DNA from: VRUE01 sp963796705 | Lineage (GTDB): Bacteria; Actinomycetota; Thermoleophilia; Solirubrobacterales; 70-9 | Assembly (NCBI GenBank): GCA_963796705.1 | Contig: CAWCMK010000007.1 | Span: 1-64,000, forward strand | Direction: 5' to 3' | DNA: 64,000 nucleotides | Notes under the pieces: generated by a model | Told to the model about the DNA's origin: nothing | Databases searched by the model: none | The model's input: only the letters and a program-made list of their open reading frames with translations | In this document: piece by piece, positions 8,305 through 16,436 of the stretch | How the letters are laid out: each line of letters begins with the position of its first letter | Position numbering within the stretch: the stretch's first letter is position 1 | Translations under genes and position numbers: made by a program

Positions 8305-9165
8305 GTGCCCGCCTACGACCTCAATGGCAAGGTCGTCCTGATCACCGGCGCGGCCCGCGGCATCGGCTTTGAGACCGCGCGTCAGATGCACCTGCGCGGC
8401 GCCTCGGTCGCGGTCCTTGACCTCGACGCCGGCCAGGCTTCCGACGCCGCCGAGCGGATCGGCGAACGCACCCTGGCGATCGCCGCCGACGTCACCGACC
8501 AGGGGGCGATGCTGGCCGCCGTCGCCGAGGTGGTCGAGCGCTTCGGCGGCCTCGACGTGATCATCGCCAACGCCGGCATCGCGCCCGAAGGCGCGACCAC
8601 ACGGACGATGCCGCCGGAGGAATGGGAGAGGGTCGTCGAGGTCAACCTGCTCGGCGTCTGGCGCACCGTGCGAGCCGCGCTGCCGCAGATCTCCGAGCGT
8701 GGCGGGCAGGTCGTCCTGATCGGCTCGCTGGCGTCATTCCTCAACGGCATGATGCTGAGCCCCTACGCGGCCGCCAAGGCCGCGGTCGAGGCGCTCGGGA
8801 GGCCGTTGCGGGTCGAGCTGGCGCCCTTCGGGGCGAGCGCGACCGTCGCCTACTTCGGCTGGGTCGACACGGAGATGGTCCGCGATGGCCTCGACCGCCA
8901 ACAGGGTGGTAAGCGCATACAGGAACTGCTGCCCAGCTTCTTCTTCAGGCGGATCCCGCCCGACGAGGCGGCGGCGGCGCTGGTCCGCGGCGTGGAGGAA
9001 CGGGCGCCGCGCGTCTTCGCGCCGAAATGGTGGCGTTACGGCTCCGCCCTACGCGGGCTGCTCAACCCGGTCTTCGACCGGCGCATGGAGCGCGACGCGA
9101 AAGTGCGCGCGGCGATCCGCGGTGCCGAGTCCGACAGGGCTGCTGAGGAGGTCGACGCCGCCTGA
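8305..9165 (+). CDS. Short-chain dehydrogenase/reductase (SDR)
   Basis: A 286-residue classical SDR starting at GTG 8305, three bases after the stop of the broken paralogue. It has the cofactor loop TGAARGIG near residue 14, DVTDQGAM, NAGIAPEG, and catalytic Ser-Tyr-Lys (IGSLASFLNGMMLSPYAAAKAA). The acidic end of strand 2 (VLDLDAG) suggests NAD(H) preference. The substrate is unknown; the C-terminal FAPKWWRYGSALRG region is shared only with the upstream remnant. With that copy destroyed, this is the sole functional SDR at the locus. It probably depends on transcription from the element side or from an unseen promoter inside the chimera. Confidence 0.85.
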   Translation: MPAYDLNGKVVLITGAARGIGFETARQMHLRGASVAVLDLDAGQASDAAERIGERTLAIAADVTDQGAMLAAVAEVVERFGGLDVIIANAGIAPEGATTRTMPPEEWERVVEVNLLGVWRTVRAALPQISERGGQVVLIGSLASFLNGMMLSPYAAAKAAVEALGRPLRVELAPFGASATVAYFGWVDTEMVRDGLDRQQGGKRIQELLPSFFFRRIPPDEAAAALVRGVEERAPRVFAPKWWRYGSALRGLLNPVFDRRMERDAKVRAAIRGAESDRAAEEVDAA

Positions 9166-9170
9166 GGCTC

Positions 9171-9185
9171 GCCGGCGACGCCGGC
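9171..9185. terminator. Possible terminator hairpin between convergent genes
   Basis: GCCGGC-GAC-GCCGGC follows the SDR stop and lies 18 bp from the end of the opposing PAP2 gene. There is no T-run, and short GC palindromes are common at this base composition, so the call is weak. Confidence 0.3.
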
Positions 9186-9202
9186 AAAGGGCGACGGCCG
9201 CC

Positions 9203-9829
9203 TCATGATCTCTGGCCTTCGAGCCGCGAGAACGCCCCGAGCAGGGCAAACCACCAGCCGGCGGCGAGCAACCAACCGCCGAGGACGTCGCTCGGGTAGT
9301 GGTAGTTGATGATCGGCAGCCCGAGGCTGACCGCCAGGGTGTAGAGAGCCCCGACCGCGACCGTCGGCCGCCGCCAGGTGGGCGGGACGACGGTGAGGAA
9401 GGCGAGCGAGATCGCCAGCGCCCCGGCGGAATGGCCGCTCGGATAGGAGTTGTCGAAGGGGTGAGCGCCCACGACCGCAATCGGGCGGTAGCGGGAGTGC
9501 GAAAGCAACGCCTGCAGAGCGATGTCGAGGAGGCCGGTGCCGGCGAGGAGGGCGAGGACGAGCACCGCATCCCAGACTCGGCTGCGCCCCAGCGCGATCA
9601 GGGTGGCGATCATCGCCCCGATCACCCAGGCCACGGGATCGGCGAGTTTCACGACCGCGTAGGCCGCTGCGTTGGCGAAGGACCCGGTGGGAGCGCTGAG
9701 GGCGTCGAGGACGTTGCGGTCGAGATGCTCGAGGGGCGCGACCCAGTAGGCGAGGATGAGCACCACGGCGATGCCGGCGATACAGACGAGGCAACCCGCA
9801 ACCGCATGTCGCCTGGCGCTCTCGACCAT
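9203..9829 (-). CDS. PAP2-family membrane phosphatase
   Basis: The 208-residue product has about five to six hydrophobic segments and the PAP2 signature: RYRP, then PSGHSAGALA, then NYHYPSDVLGG (catalytic His residues in the second and third motifs). Family members remove phosphate from lipid phosphates such as phosphatidate or undecaprenyl pyrophosphate at the outer face of the membrane. The first motif's Lys is not obvious (SHSRYRP). The frame stays open further upstream, but the ATG at 9829 begins just before the first membrane segment and next to a GGGAGGA stretch. It diverges from the membrane-protein gene at 9860 with only 30 bp between. Confidence 0.75.
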   Translation of the reverse strand: MVESARRHAVAGCLVCIAGIAVVLILAYWVAPLEHLDRNVLDALSAPTGSFANAAAYAVVKLADPVAWVIGAMIATLIALGRSRVWDAVLVLALLAGTGLLDIALQALLSHSRYRPIAVVGAHPFDNSYPSGHSAGALAISLAFLTVVPPTWRRPTVAVGALYTLAVSLGLPIINYHYPSDVLGGWLLAAGWWFALLGAFSRLEGQRS

Positions 9830-9859
9830 TCCTCCCGCAATTAATTCAGAATCGGCCCG

Positions 9860-10399
9860 GTGAGCAGACGGTCTCGCAGGATGTGGCTGATCCTCTCCGG
9901 AGCGGCGATGATCGGCTGCTGGGTGGCGATGGGCGCGATCGAACGGCGCCTGCCCGCGGGCACACCGGGGATCATCGACTTCGAGTTCGTGGGGAACAGC
10001 TCCCGGGCGGCGCGTTTCCTCTCTGAATGGGGACCCGAAGGGCGCAACGCGGTTCGTCTCTCGCTCTGGATCGACTACGGCTTCATGCTCAGCTACGGAA
10101 CGTTCGTCACCGTTGCCGGCCTGGCGACGCGCGACCTCGGCCGTGAGCGTGGACTGAGAAGGCTTGCCGGAGCGGGCCGGGTCCTCCCCTGGTTCGCGGC
10201 CGTAGCCGCGCTCTTCGACGCCGTTGAAAACGCCTTCCTGCTGCTGATAATCAGCGGCCACGGAGGCGGCGCTGCCCCGGTCCTGGCGACCGCGTGCTCG
10301 ATCGTCAAGTGGACGCTGATAACTCTCGCGGTCGCCTATGTGGCCTGGGGGCTCATCGCCCGCGTCAGCTCCTCAAGGAGGATCACCACCGACTCGTAG
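9860..10399 (+). CDS. Four-helix membrane protein of unknown function
   Basis: This 179-residue protein begins at GTG 9860 and has four hydrophobic stretches (about residues 8-26, 70-90, 110-130 and 145-165). Between the first two lies a soluble segment with IDFEFVGNSSRAARFLSEWG. That FEFxG...A..FL..WG pattern recurs in uncharacterised actinobacterial membrane proteins, as far as I remember. No catalytic motif is visible. Its last 64 bp overlap the 3' end of the opposing oxidoreductase gene. No clear ribosome site precedes the start, so a leaderless transcript is possible. Confidence 0.65.
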   Translation: MSRRSRRMWLILSGAAMIGCWVAMGAIERRLPAGTPGIIDFEFVGNSSRAARFLSEWGPEGRNAVRLSLWIDYGFMLSYGTFVTVAGLATRDLGRERGLRRLAGAGRVLPWFAAVAALFDAVENAFLLLIISGHGGGAAPVLATACSIVKWTLITLAVAYVAWGLIARVSSSRRITTDS

Positions 10400-13149
10400 T
10401 TCTCGCCGGTGGCGCGAGCGAGGCCGATCTCGCAGGTACGGTTGCTGGAGAGGCGAGCGTCGAAGCGGCGCCCGGCGAGCTCCGCGGCCTCCTCGCGGAG
10501 GGCCGCCTCGGTCAGCTCAGGGTGGCTGATTCCGCGGTCGCCGGCGAAGCCACAGCAGGTCGCCGAGGTCGGCACCTGAACCTGATCGGCGAGGGCCGCG
10601 GCGAGCGAGCGAAGGCGCGGGGCCAGGCCCATCAGGCGGGTCGCGCAGGTCGGGTGGATCGTCGCCGAGCCGACCCGGCGGCCGACCTCGAGGTTGGGCA
10701 GCAGGTGGTCGTGGGCCCAGATGATCGAGTCGAGGATTTCGAGCTTTGCGAGTCGCTCGGCGTTGACCTCCTCGAGCGTTCCCTCGCCGGGCGTCGCGAT
10801 CGCCTGCGTGCAGGAGGTGGCGTCGACGACGATCGGCAGCTCACCTTCGCCGCTCCACTCCCAGATGCGCTCCAGCATCTCGTTGGACTTGTGACGGTGA
10901 GCCTCGGAGAAGCCTTTCGAGCCCCATGGCAGACCGCAGCAGGAGCCGGAGACCCCGTCGGGGACCCAGACAGGCAGGCCCGCCCGCCGCGAAACCTCGA
11001 CCATGGCCGCGACCGGGTTGCCAGCGAAGATCCGGTTGGTGCAGGACGGGACGTAGAGTGCGGCGGCGCCCTCGCGGGCGGTCGCCGGCAGCGAGCCGCT
11101 CGCCGCGCCGGGAAGGTCGCGACCGCGCTTCGTGCGACGCACCAGCGGCCCGCCGACGCGCAGGCCAGCTCGCGAGGCCCGCTCGACGGCGCCCCAGCGC
11201 TTCGCGGCGCGCAGCGCCCGCGCCTCGGCGCGCGGTGAATGCCCCTCCGCCCGCAGCTCCTTGACGAGCCTGCCGGTGTCGATCCCGACCGGGCAGGCAA
11301 GCTGGCAGGAACCGTCGGCTGCACAGGTCTCGAGGCCGTCGTATTCGAACTCCTCGAGCAGCGCCGTGCGCAACCGTGAGCCCTCCGGCTGGCGGGCGAT
11401 CTCGCGCCGCAGGACGATCCGCTGGCGCGGGGTCGTGGTCAGGTGGCGACTCGGGCAGACCGGCTCGCAGAAGCCGCACTCGACGCAGGTCGTCGCCGAC
11501 TCCTCGATCGGCGGCGTCGTCTTCAGATTGCGCAGGTGAACGCCAGGGTCGCGGTTGAGCACGACGCCGGGGGCGAGGACCCCGTCGGGGTCCGCCAGCG
11601 CCTTCACCCGCCACATCAACTCGGTCGCCTTGGCCCCCCACTCGCGCTCGACGTAGGGGGCCATATTGATCCCGGTCCCATGCTCGGCCTTCAGCGAGCC
11701 GTCATACTTGCCGACGATCAGCTCGACCAGTTTCGCCATGAAGGCCTCGTAACGCTCGAGGTCCTCCTCCTTGGCGAAGTCGGGGGTCAGCATGAAGTGC
11801 AGGTTCCCGGCCGAAGCGTGGCCGGCAACCCCGGGTAGGAAGCCGTGCTCGCCAAGCAACGCCTGCAGGTCGCGGGCGCCCTCGGCGATCCGCTCCGGCG
11901 GCACGCAGACGTCCTCGACGATCAGCGAGGTGCCGGGTACCCGCACGCGGCCGACCAGGCCGTGCAGACCCTCTCGCACGCGCCAGGCGAGCTCGATCTC
12001 GTCCGGGTCTCGGGTGAAGGTCAGCGGCCGGATCGTCTCCCGCGAGGCGAGGATCGCCTCCGCCTTCTCGAGGTAGGCGTCGAGCTGCGAATCGCTCTCG
12101 GCGCCGAACTCGACCAGCAGGGCGGCCGACTCGGGCGGCAGCTCCTTCCACTCCTCGGGGGCGCCGACCATGTTCCAGGCGGCGGTGATCAGCGCCGGAG
12201 CGACCATCAGCTCGACCGCGGTGGCGCCCGCTTCGACGAACTCGCGGACCGGCTCGATCGCCCCGTCGATCCCGGGGAAGTGGATCCAGGCGGTGGTCGT
12301 CCGCGCGGGCACCGGGACCGTCTCGAAGACCGCCTCGCCGATGAAGCCCAGGGTGCCCTCGGAGCCGACCAGCAGGCGCCGGAAGATCTCCAGCGGCTCC
12401 TCGGCGTCGAGGAAGGCACAGAGACGGTACCCGGTCGTGTTCTTGATCGCGAACTTGGCGCGGATCCGGGTGCGGAGCTGCTCCTCGGCGCGGATCTCGT
12501 CGCGGATCGACTCCAGCCCGGCCGCCAGCTCGGGCTCCTCGGCGGCGAAGCGCTCGGCGGCACCAGGCGCAGCGGTGTCGATCGTCGTCCCCGAGGGCAG
12601 CACGAAGGTCATCGAGCGCAGTGTCGAGTAGGAGTCCTTGGTTGTCCCGCAGCGCATGCCGCCGGAGTTATTGGCGATAACCCCGCCGACGCAGGCGATC
12701 TCGGTGCTAGCCGGGTCGGGCCCGAGTTTGCGCCCGTGCGCCGCCAGCACGCGATTCGCGTGGCCGAGGACCGTGCCCGGCTTGAGGCGCGCGAGGGCGC
12801 CCTCCCCCTCGACCGCAACCCCGGTGAAGTGGCGGCGCACGTCGACGAGGATGCCGTCGCTCTGCCCCTGCCCGTTAAGGCTCGTGCCGCCGGCCCTGAA
12901 GGTCACCGGGACCCCCTTGCCGCGCCCGTAGTCGAGGACCTTGGCGACGTCGCCGGTGTCGTGGGCCATGACGACGACTTGCGGAAGCAGCCGATAGGGA
13001 CTGGCGTCGGATGCATAGCGGACGATGTCACTCGCCCGGCCAAGGACGCGATCGGCGCCGAGAAGCGCCTCGAGCTCGCCCCGCAGCGGCTGCGCCGTGC
13101 CGCTCGCGAGCGACTCGGGGGCGCGGTCAGTGGCGGCCACGTCGGCCAT
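10336..13149 (-). CDS. FAD-linked and Fe-S D-2-hydroxyacid dehydrogenase
   Basis: The product is 937 residues. The N-terminal half is an FAD-binding PCMH domain (VTFRAGGTSLNGQGQSDGI, CVGGVIANNSGGMRCGT, GSEGTLGFIGEA) followed by an FAD-oxidase C-terminal domain ending DPDGVLAPGVVLN. Then come two ferredoxin-type clusters (CVECGFCEPVCP and CAADGSCQLACPVG) and two cysteine-rich CCG domains (SGSCCGLPWG, ATCCGFAGDRG). This layout fits membrane-associated oxidases of D-lactate-like hydroxyacids passing electrons to quinone. The start is only 2 bp after the benzoylformate decarboxylase stop, so the two are one operon. I infer D-mandelate, or a related aryl hydroxyacid, as substrate, giving the 2-oxoacid for the upstream enzyme. 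Lactate or hydroxyglutarate remain possible. Confidence 0.85.
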   Translation of the reverse strand: MADVAATDRAPESLASGTAQPLRGELEALLGADRVLGRASDIVRYASDASPYRLLPQVVVMAHDTGDVAKVLDYGRGKGVPVTFRAGGTSLNGQGQSDGILVDVRRHFTGVAVEGEGALARLKPGTVLGHANRVLAAHGRKLGPDPASTEIACVGGVIANNSGGMRCGTTKDSYSTLRSMTFVLPSGTTIDTAAPGAAERFAAEEPELAAGLESIRDEIRAEEQLRTRIRAKFAIKNTTGYRLCAFLDAEEPLEIFRRLLVGSEGTLGFIGEAVFETVPVPARTTTAWIHFPGIDGAIEPVREFVEAGATAVELMVAPALITAAWNMVGAPEEWKELPPESAALLVEFGAESDSQLDAYLEKAEAILASRETIRPLTFTRDPDEIELAWRVREGLHGLVGRVRVPGTSLIVEDVCVPPERIAEGARDLQALLGEHGFLPGVAGHASAGNLHFMLTPDFAKEEDLERYEAFMAKLVELIVGKYDGSLKAEHGTGINMAPYVEREWGAKATELMWRVKALADPDGVLAPGVVLNRDPGVHLRNLKTTPPIEESATTCVECGFCEPVCPSRHLTTTPRQRIVLRREIARQPEGSRLRTALLEEFEYDGLETCAADGSCQLACPVGIDTGRLVKELRAEGHSPRAEARALRAAKRWGAVERASRAGLRVGGPLVRRTKRGRDLPGAASGSLPATAREGAAALYVPSCTNRIFAGNPVAAMVEVSRRAGLPVWVPDGVSGSCCGLPWGSKGFSEAHRHKSNEMLERIWEWSGEGELPIVVDATSCTQAIATPGEGTLEEVNAERLAKLEILDSIIWAHDHLLPNLEVGRRVGSATIHPTCATRLMGLAPRLRSLAAALADQVQVPTSATCCGFAGDRGISHPELTEAALREEAAELAGRRFDARLSSNRTCEIGLARATGENYESVVILLEELTRAMSPQAT

Positions 13150-13151
13150 CC

Positions 13152-14750
13152 TTAAAAGAGCGACATGCCCGGGGCGACCGGGACTTCGACCAGCTCGGGG
13201 GCCGAGGAGGAGATCGCCTTCTGCAGCGCCGCGGCGACCGTGTCGCGGTCCGAGGCGCGAGAGGACTCGACTCCGTATCCGCCGGCCACCGCTGCGACGT
13301 CGAGCGCCGGCAGGTCGAGGCCCGGGGCGGCGTTGACCTGCTCGACCTCCGCGAACCACTTGAGGATCGCGTACTCGGAGTTGCGCAGGACGAGGAAGGT
13401 GACAGGCACGTCATAGGCGACGGCGCTCCAGAAGGCGCTGACCGCATACTGGACCGAGCCCTCGCCGATCACGCAGACCACGGGGCGGTCGGGCTCGGCG
13501 AGCTGCACTCCAACCGAGGCTGCGAGACCGAAGCCAAGACCGCCTCCGGCGCTGAAGTAGTAGCTGCCCGGCCGCGAGAGGCGCAACTGGTTGCGAAGCG
13601 CCAGGGTGCTCGAGGGGGACTCGAGGACGACAATCGCGTCCTCGGGCAGGACCTCGGCCAGCGCCGAGTGGACGGTCGAGGAGTCAAGCGGCTCGCGGGG
13701 CGGGATTTCCTGCGGAGGGGGGTTGGGCTCCGGGGCGGGGCGGGAGGACTCCCCCACCGCCTCCAGCAGCGCCTCCAGGGTGAGCTTCACGTCGGCGATG
13801 ATCGCGTCGCCCATCGGCGCCCGCGCCGCCTCGTCGGGATCGCTGGTGATCGCGACAAGCGAGGCGCCCTCGGGCAGCAGCGGGCCCGGGATGTAGGGGT
13901 AGTAGGGGAAGACCGAGCTGCCGACCACGAGGATCAGGTCGTGGCCCTCAAGCGTCTGGCCGACGGGGCCGATCGCCGGTGGCAGGACACCGCGGAAATT
14001 GGCGTGGCCCTCGGGGAAGCCGAGACGGACGCCGCCGGTCGCGGGGCTGGCCCAGACGGGCAGCCGCTGGCGCTCGGCGAGCGCCACGGCGGCCTCCCAG
14101 CCACCGCTTGCATCGATGTCGGGGCCCGCGACGAGGACCGGAGCGGTCGCGGAATCAAGCCGCTCGGCGAGCGCCCGGACGGCCTCGGGATCGGCGACCG
14201 CGCGACCGCTGACGGCACGGCCGATCGCGTGACCGACGTCCGCCTCATCGACCTCGGCGTACCAGTCATCCATCGGCAGCGAGACGAAGACCGGGCCCCT
14301 GGGCGCGAGGCCGGCGAGGTGCGCGCCGCGGGCGAGGGCCAGGGGCACGTCCTGGGCCCGGGCCGGCTCATAGGACCACTTGACCAACGGATGTGGCATG
14401 CGGATCGCGTCGCGGTTGGTGAGGTTGGCCTGCAGGGTGATCTGGGCGCGGTGCTGCTGGCCGGCGGTAATCAGCAGCGGCGAGTGGTTTGCCTGGGCAT
14501 TGAAGATCGCCCCCATCGCGTTGCCGAGACCCGGTGCGGTGTGCAGATTGGCGAGGGTCGTGCGGCCCGAGGCCTGGGCGAAGCCGTCGGCCATGCCGAC
14601 CACGACCGCCTCCTGCAGGCCGAGCACATAGCGAAAGTCCGCCGGGAACTCGGCGAGCATCGGCAGCTCGGTCGAGCCCGGGTTGCCGAACATCGTCGTC
14701 ATCCCCCGGGCGCGGAAGAGGTCGAAGCTCGCCTCACGGACGCTCGCCAT
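13152..14750 (-). CDS. mdlC: Benzoylformate decarboxylase-like ThDP enzyme
   Basis: This 532-residue thiamine-diphosphate enzyme carries FGNPGSTELPML, LQEAVVVGMADGFAQASG, NLHTAPGLGNAMG and HPLVKWSYEPARAQDVP, which closely resemble benzoylformate decarboxylase of Pseudomonas putida. The ThDP/Mg site is GEGSVQYAVSAFWSAV. Ser and His of the active site (in NPGS and NLH) and the cofactor Glu (LQE) are present. Where I expect the third catalytic residue, His281, the sequence reads FPYYPY, apparently Tyr. The reaction would be benzoylformate to benzaldehyde and CO2; related 2-oxoacids are alternatives. The next ATG downstream of 14762 is chosen (14750). It leads a two-gene operon with the FAD/Fe-S dehydrogenase. 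Confidence 0.8.
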   Translation of the reverse strand: MASVREASFDLFRARGMTTMFGNPGSTELPMLAEFPADFRYVLGLQEAVVVGMADGFAQASGRTTLANLHTAPGLGNAMGAIFNAQANHSPLLITAGQQHRAQITLQANLTNRDAIRMPHPLVKWSYEPARAQDVPLALARGAHLAGLAPRGPVFVSLPMDDWYAEVDEADVGHAIGRAVSGRAVADPEAVRALAERLDSATAPVLVAGPDIDASGGWEAAVALAERQRLPVWASPATGGVRLGFPEGHANFRGVLPPAIGPVGQTLEGHDLILVVGSSVFPYYPYIPGPLLPEGASLVAITSDPDEAARAPMGDAIIADVKLTLEALLEAVGESSRPAPEPNPPPQEIPPREPLDSSTVHSALAEVLPEDAIVVLESPSSTLALRNQLRLSRPGSYYFSAGGGLGFGLAASVGVQLAEPDRPVVCVIGEGSVQYAVSAFWSAVAYDVPVTFLVLRNSEYAILKWFAEVEQVNAAPGLDLPALDVAAVAGGYGVESSRASDRDTVAAALQKAISSSAPELVEVPVAPGMSLF

Positions 14751-14811
14751 GGGCCGCACCATATCTTCGAGGGCTCAGATCCAGCCTGGCCCTCGCCGAT
14801 AAGCAGAGGAG

Positions 14812-15537
14812 ATGGCCGCACCCGGAGACATCAATCGCGCGGGCGGAGTGAGGCTGCGCATATGGCTCGCGACCCTCGCCCTGCTGATCCTCGGATCAAT
14901 AGCAATAGGCGCCGGAGCCCCCGCCGCCAACGCCGGCCCGGCGAGCACCAGGATCCTCCACGCGGCCGGCAAGATCGTGCCGATCCCGGCCCAGATCCCG
15001 CACGAAGCGGGCGACATGGTCGATCGTCGCATCGTCCCCGACCTGCTGTGGATCGCCCGCCACTACCCGATCTACATCACCGATGGCTACTCGGGTCCGC
15101 TGCCGAACGGAACCCATGTCGGTTGCGACCGTTGCCACGTGCCCGGCTCCGACCATTACGTCGGGCTGGCCGTCGACATCGTCCCGGTGGGCGGGGGAAC
15201 AACCTGCGATGCCAAGTGGGCACCGATCACGCGGCTCGCCGAATGGGCCGAGCCGAGCCAGAATCACCCGGTGCCGCCCTTCCGCTGGGTCGGCTATAAC
15301 GGCGACGCCGGCCACGGCTGCGGCAACCACCTGCACCTCTCCTGGAACCATGCGCCGGCGGCCGAATACACCCTCGCCGAATGGGTCGAAGTCTTCAGGG
15401 TGCCCGGCGAAGGTTCCCAGACCCCGGTCAGACCGACGAGGGCACCGCGGAAACCAAAGCAGTCACTGCCCAAGGGCCCACCCGGCGGCCTCTCTGCGGG
15501 ACAGTCAGGCGGGGTCGCAGCTGGAGCGGGCGATTGA
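14812..15537 (+). CDS. Secreted M15-like (D,D-carboxypeptidase-fold) protein
   Basis: The 241-residue protein has an N-terminal signal or anchor (WLATLALLILGSIAIGAGAP) and then a domain with SDHYVGLAVDIVP and CGNHLHLSW. The His-x6-Asp and His-x-His arrangement is the zinc site of peptidase family M15 (D-Ala-D-Ala carboxypeptidases and Hedgehog-type proteins). Four Cys (GCDRCH, TTCDAKW, GHGCGNH) may make disulfides outside the cell. The tail is basic, Pro/Gly-rich and low-complexity. It likely acts on peptidoglycan peptides, but the catalytic base is not certain. Start ATG 14812 has GAGGAG (14805-14810) upstream, closely spaced. Confidence 0.65.
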   Translation: MAAPGDINRAGGVRLRIWLATLALLILGSIAIGAGAPAANAGPASTRILHAAGKIVPIPAQIPHEAGDMVDRRIVPDLLWIARHYPIYITDGYSGPLPNGTHVGCDRCHVPGSDHYVGLAVDIVPVGGGTTCDAKWAPITRLAEWAEPSQNHPVPPFRWVGYNGDAGHGCGNHLHLSWNHAPAAEYTLAEWVEVFRVPGEGSQTPVRPTRAPRKPKQSLPKGPPGGLSAGQSGGVAAGAGD

Positions 15538-15588
15538 GGTTTTGCCTCACCGGCAGGGTTCTCGGGTGCCACGATAGCGTGATGAGCG

Positions 15589-16062
15589 ATGCGCATCGCA
15601 CCCGCCCTGCTCGCCGCCCTGACCCTGGCCGCCGGCCTGTCCGCCTGCGGCGGGATCTCTGACACAACGCCACCGGCCTGCCTCGAAGGGCCGGCGCATT
15701 ACATGGACGCGCTGGAGCGCTATCCCGGAAAGGTGGAGCTGCGTGGAGGGGTGCCGCTCAGCGCCTGTCTGGCGGAAAACCAGCAGGCTGGGGACCTGGC
15801 GAGCGTCGGCACCGCGCTGGTGGTGGTCGCCACCCGACTGAATGCCCAGGCCCGCGCCGAACCCGGCGGTCAGGCCAACCTCGAGCTCGGGTACCTGCTG
15901 GGCGCGGCGCAGCGGGGGGCCGATCGCAGTGAAGGTATCCACGCCGAGCTGCTACGTCGCCTGAGCGCAGCCGCCCGCTACAGCCGCGACAACCGGCCGC
16001 TTCCCCCGCAATTCAACGAGACCTACGAAGAGGGCTTCAACCTTGGGCACGCAAGCGGCTAG
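15589..16062 (+). CDS. Small lipoprotein of unknown function
   Basis: MRIAPALLAALTLAAGLSAC is a textbook lipoprotein signal with the lipobox LSAC at residues 17-20. The 157-residue chain then has three more Cys, a helical middle (NLELGYLLGAAQRGADRSEG, HAELLRRLSAAARY) and ends ETYEEGFNLGHASG. No domain is recognised. Lipid attachment to the outer leaflet of the membrane is predicted. It stands alone, in the same direction as the peptidase gene 51 bp upstream. Confidence 0.65.
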   Translation: MRIAPALLAALTLAAGLSACGGISDTTPPACLEGPAHYMDALERYPGKVELRGGVPLSACLAENQQAGDLASVGTALVVVATRLNAQARAEPGGQANLELGYLLGAAQRGADRSEGIHAELLRRLSAAARYSRDNRPLPPQFNETYEEGFNLGHASG

Positions 16063-16436
16063 GCCGCGATCCACACCGACGGCAGCTGCCCCGAAGTCCA
16101 AGCGTCAGGCTGTGGCAAGGCGACCGGGCGTCGAGGCTAAGTGTTGCCCCGACGCCCCGAGTCACCTCACATCACGGCGCCGCCCAGGGAAGTGACGGGA
16201 GCCGATCTACGGGATCCCTGCTGTGCGATCTCGGAAAGTACCGCACATTACAAAAATTGTAAGCTACAGTACTTCAGCTGTCAAGGGGAGCGGCCCCGCC
16301 AGTGTCGGCTTGATTGCAGCTAGGCTCGGTGGCGCACCTTGAAGGGCCGGAAAGTTACATGCGGCGAACGCCCGGTACCGGCGACGGTTTAGGTGGCTTC
16401 GAATCGCCGTTCGATCTTGCCCGGTGAGGCGCTCGA
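16063..16436. other. Intergenic region with a leftward promoter and no gene
   Basis: No coding frame here is convincing. The stretch is AT-richer around 16230-16285, where a consensus leftward promoter and a TTACAA-AAA-TTGTAA palindrome (16248-16262) occur. Further left, a stem of GGGCGTCG/CGACGCCC type lies near 16120-16160. The right part, after the surface-protein operon, shows no clear terminator. Confidence 0.5.
16256..16284 (-). promoter_or_regulatory. Consensus leftward promoter without a downstream gene
   Basis: On the minus strand TTGACA (16279-16284) and TACAAT (16256-16261) are separated by exactly 17 bp, a near-perfect housekeeping sigma promoter. The -10 overlaps a perfect TTACAA/TTGTAA inverted repeat. 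The predicted start is near 16249. The transcript would run into non-coding sequence and then antisense to the lipoprotein gene ending at 16062. Confidence 0.55.

Noticed and set aside
11845..13155. 436-codon plus-strand open frame opposite the FAD/Fe-S dehydrogenase
   Set aside because: Asp/Gly/Arg-rich shadow; the minus strand carries clear FAD motifs.
16141..16323. 60-codon frame in the 16 kb intergenic region
   Set aside because: No ribosome site or recognisable sequence; overlaps the promoter and palindrome.
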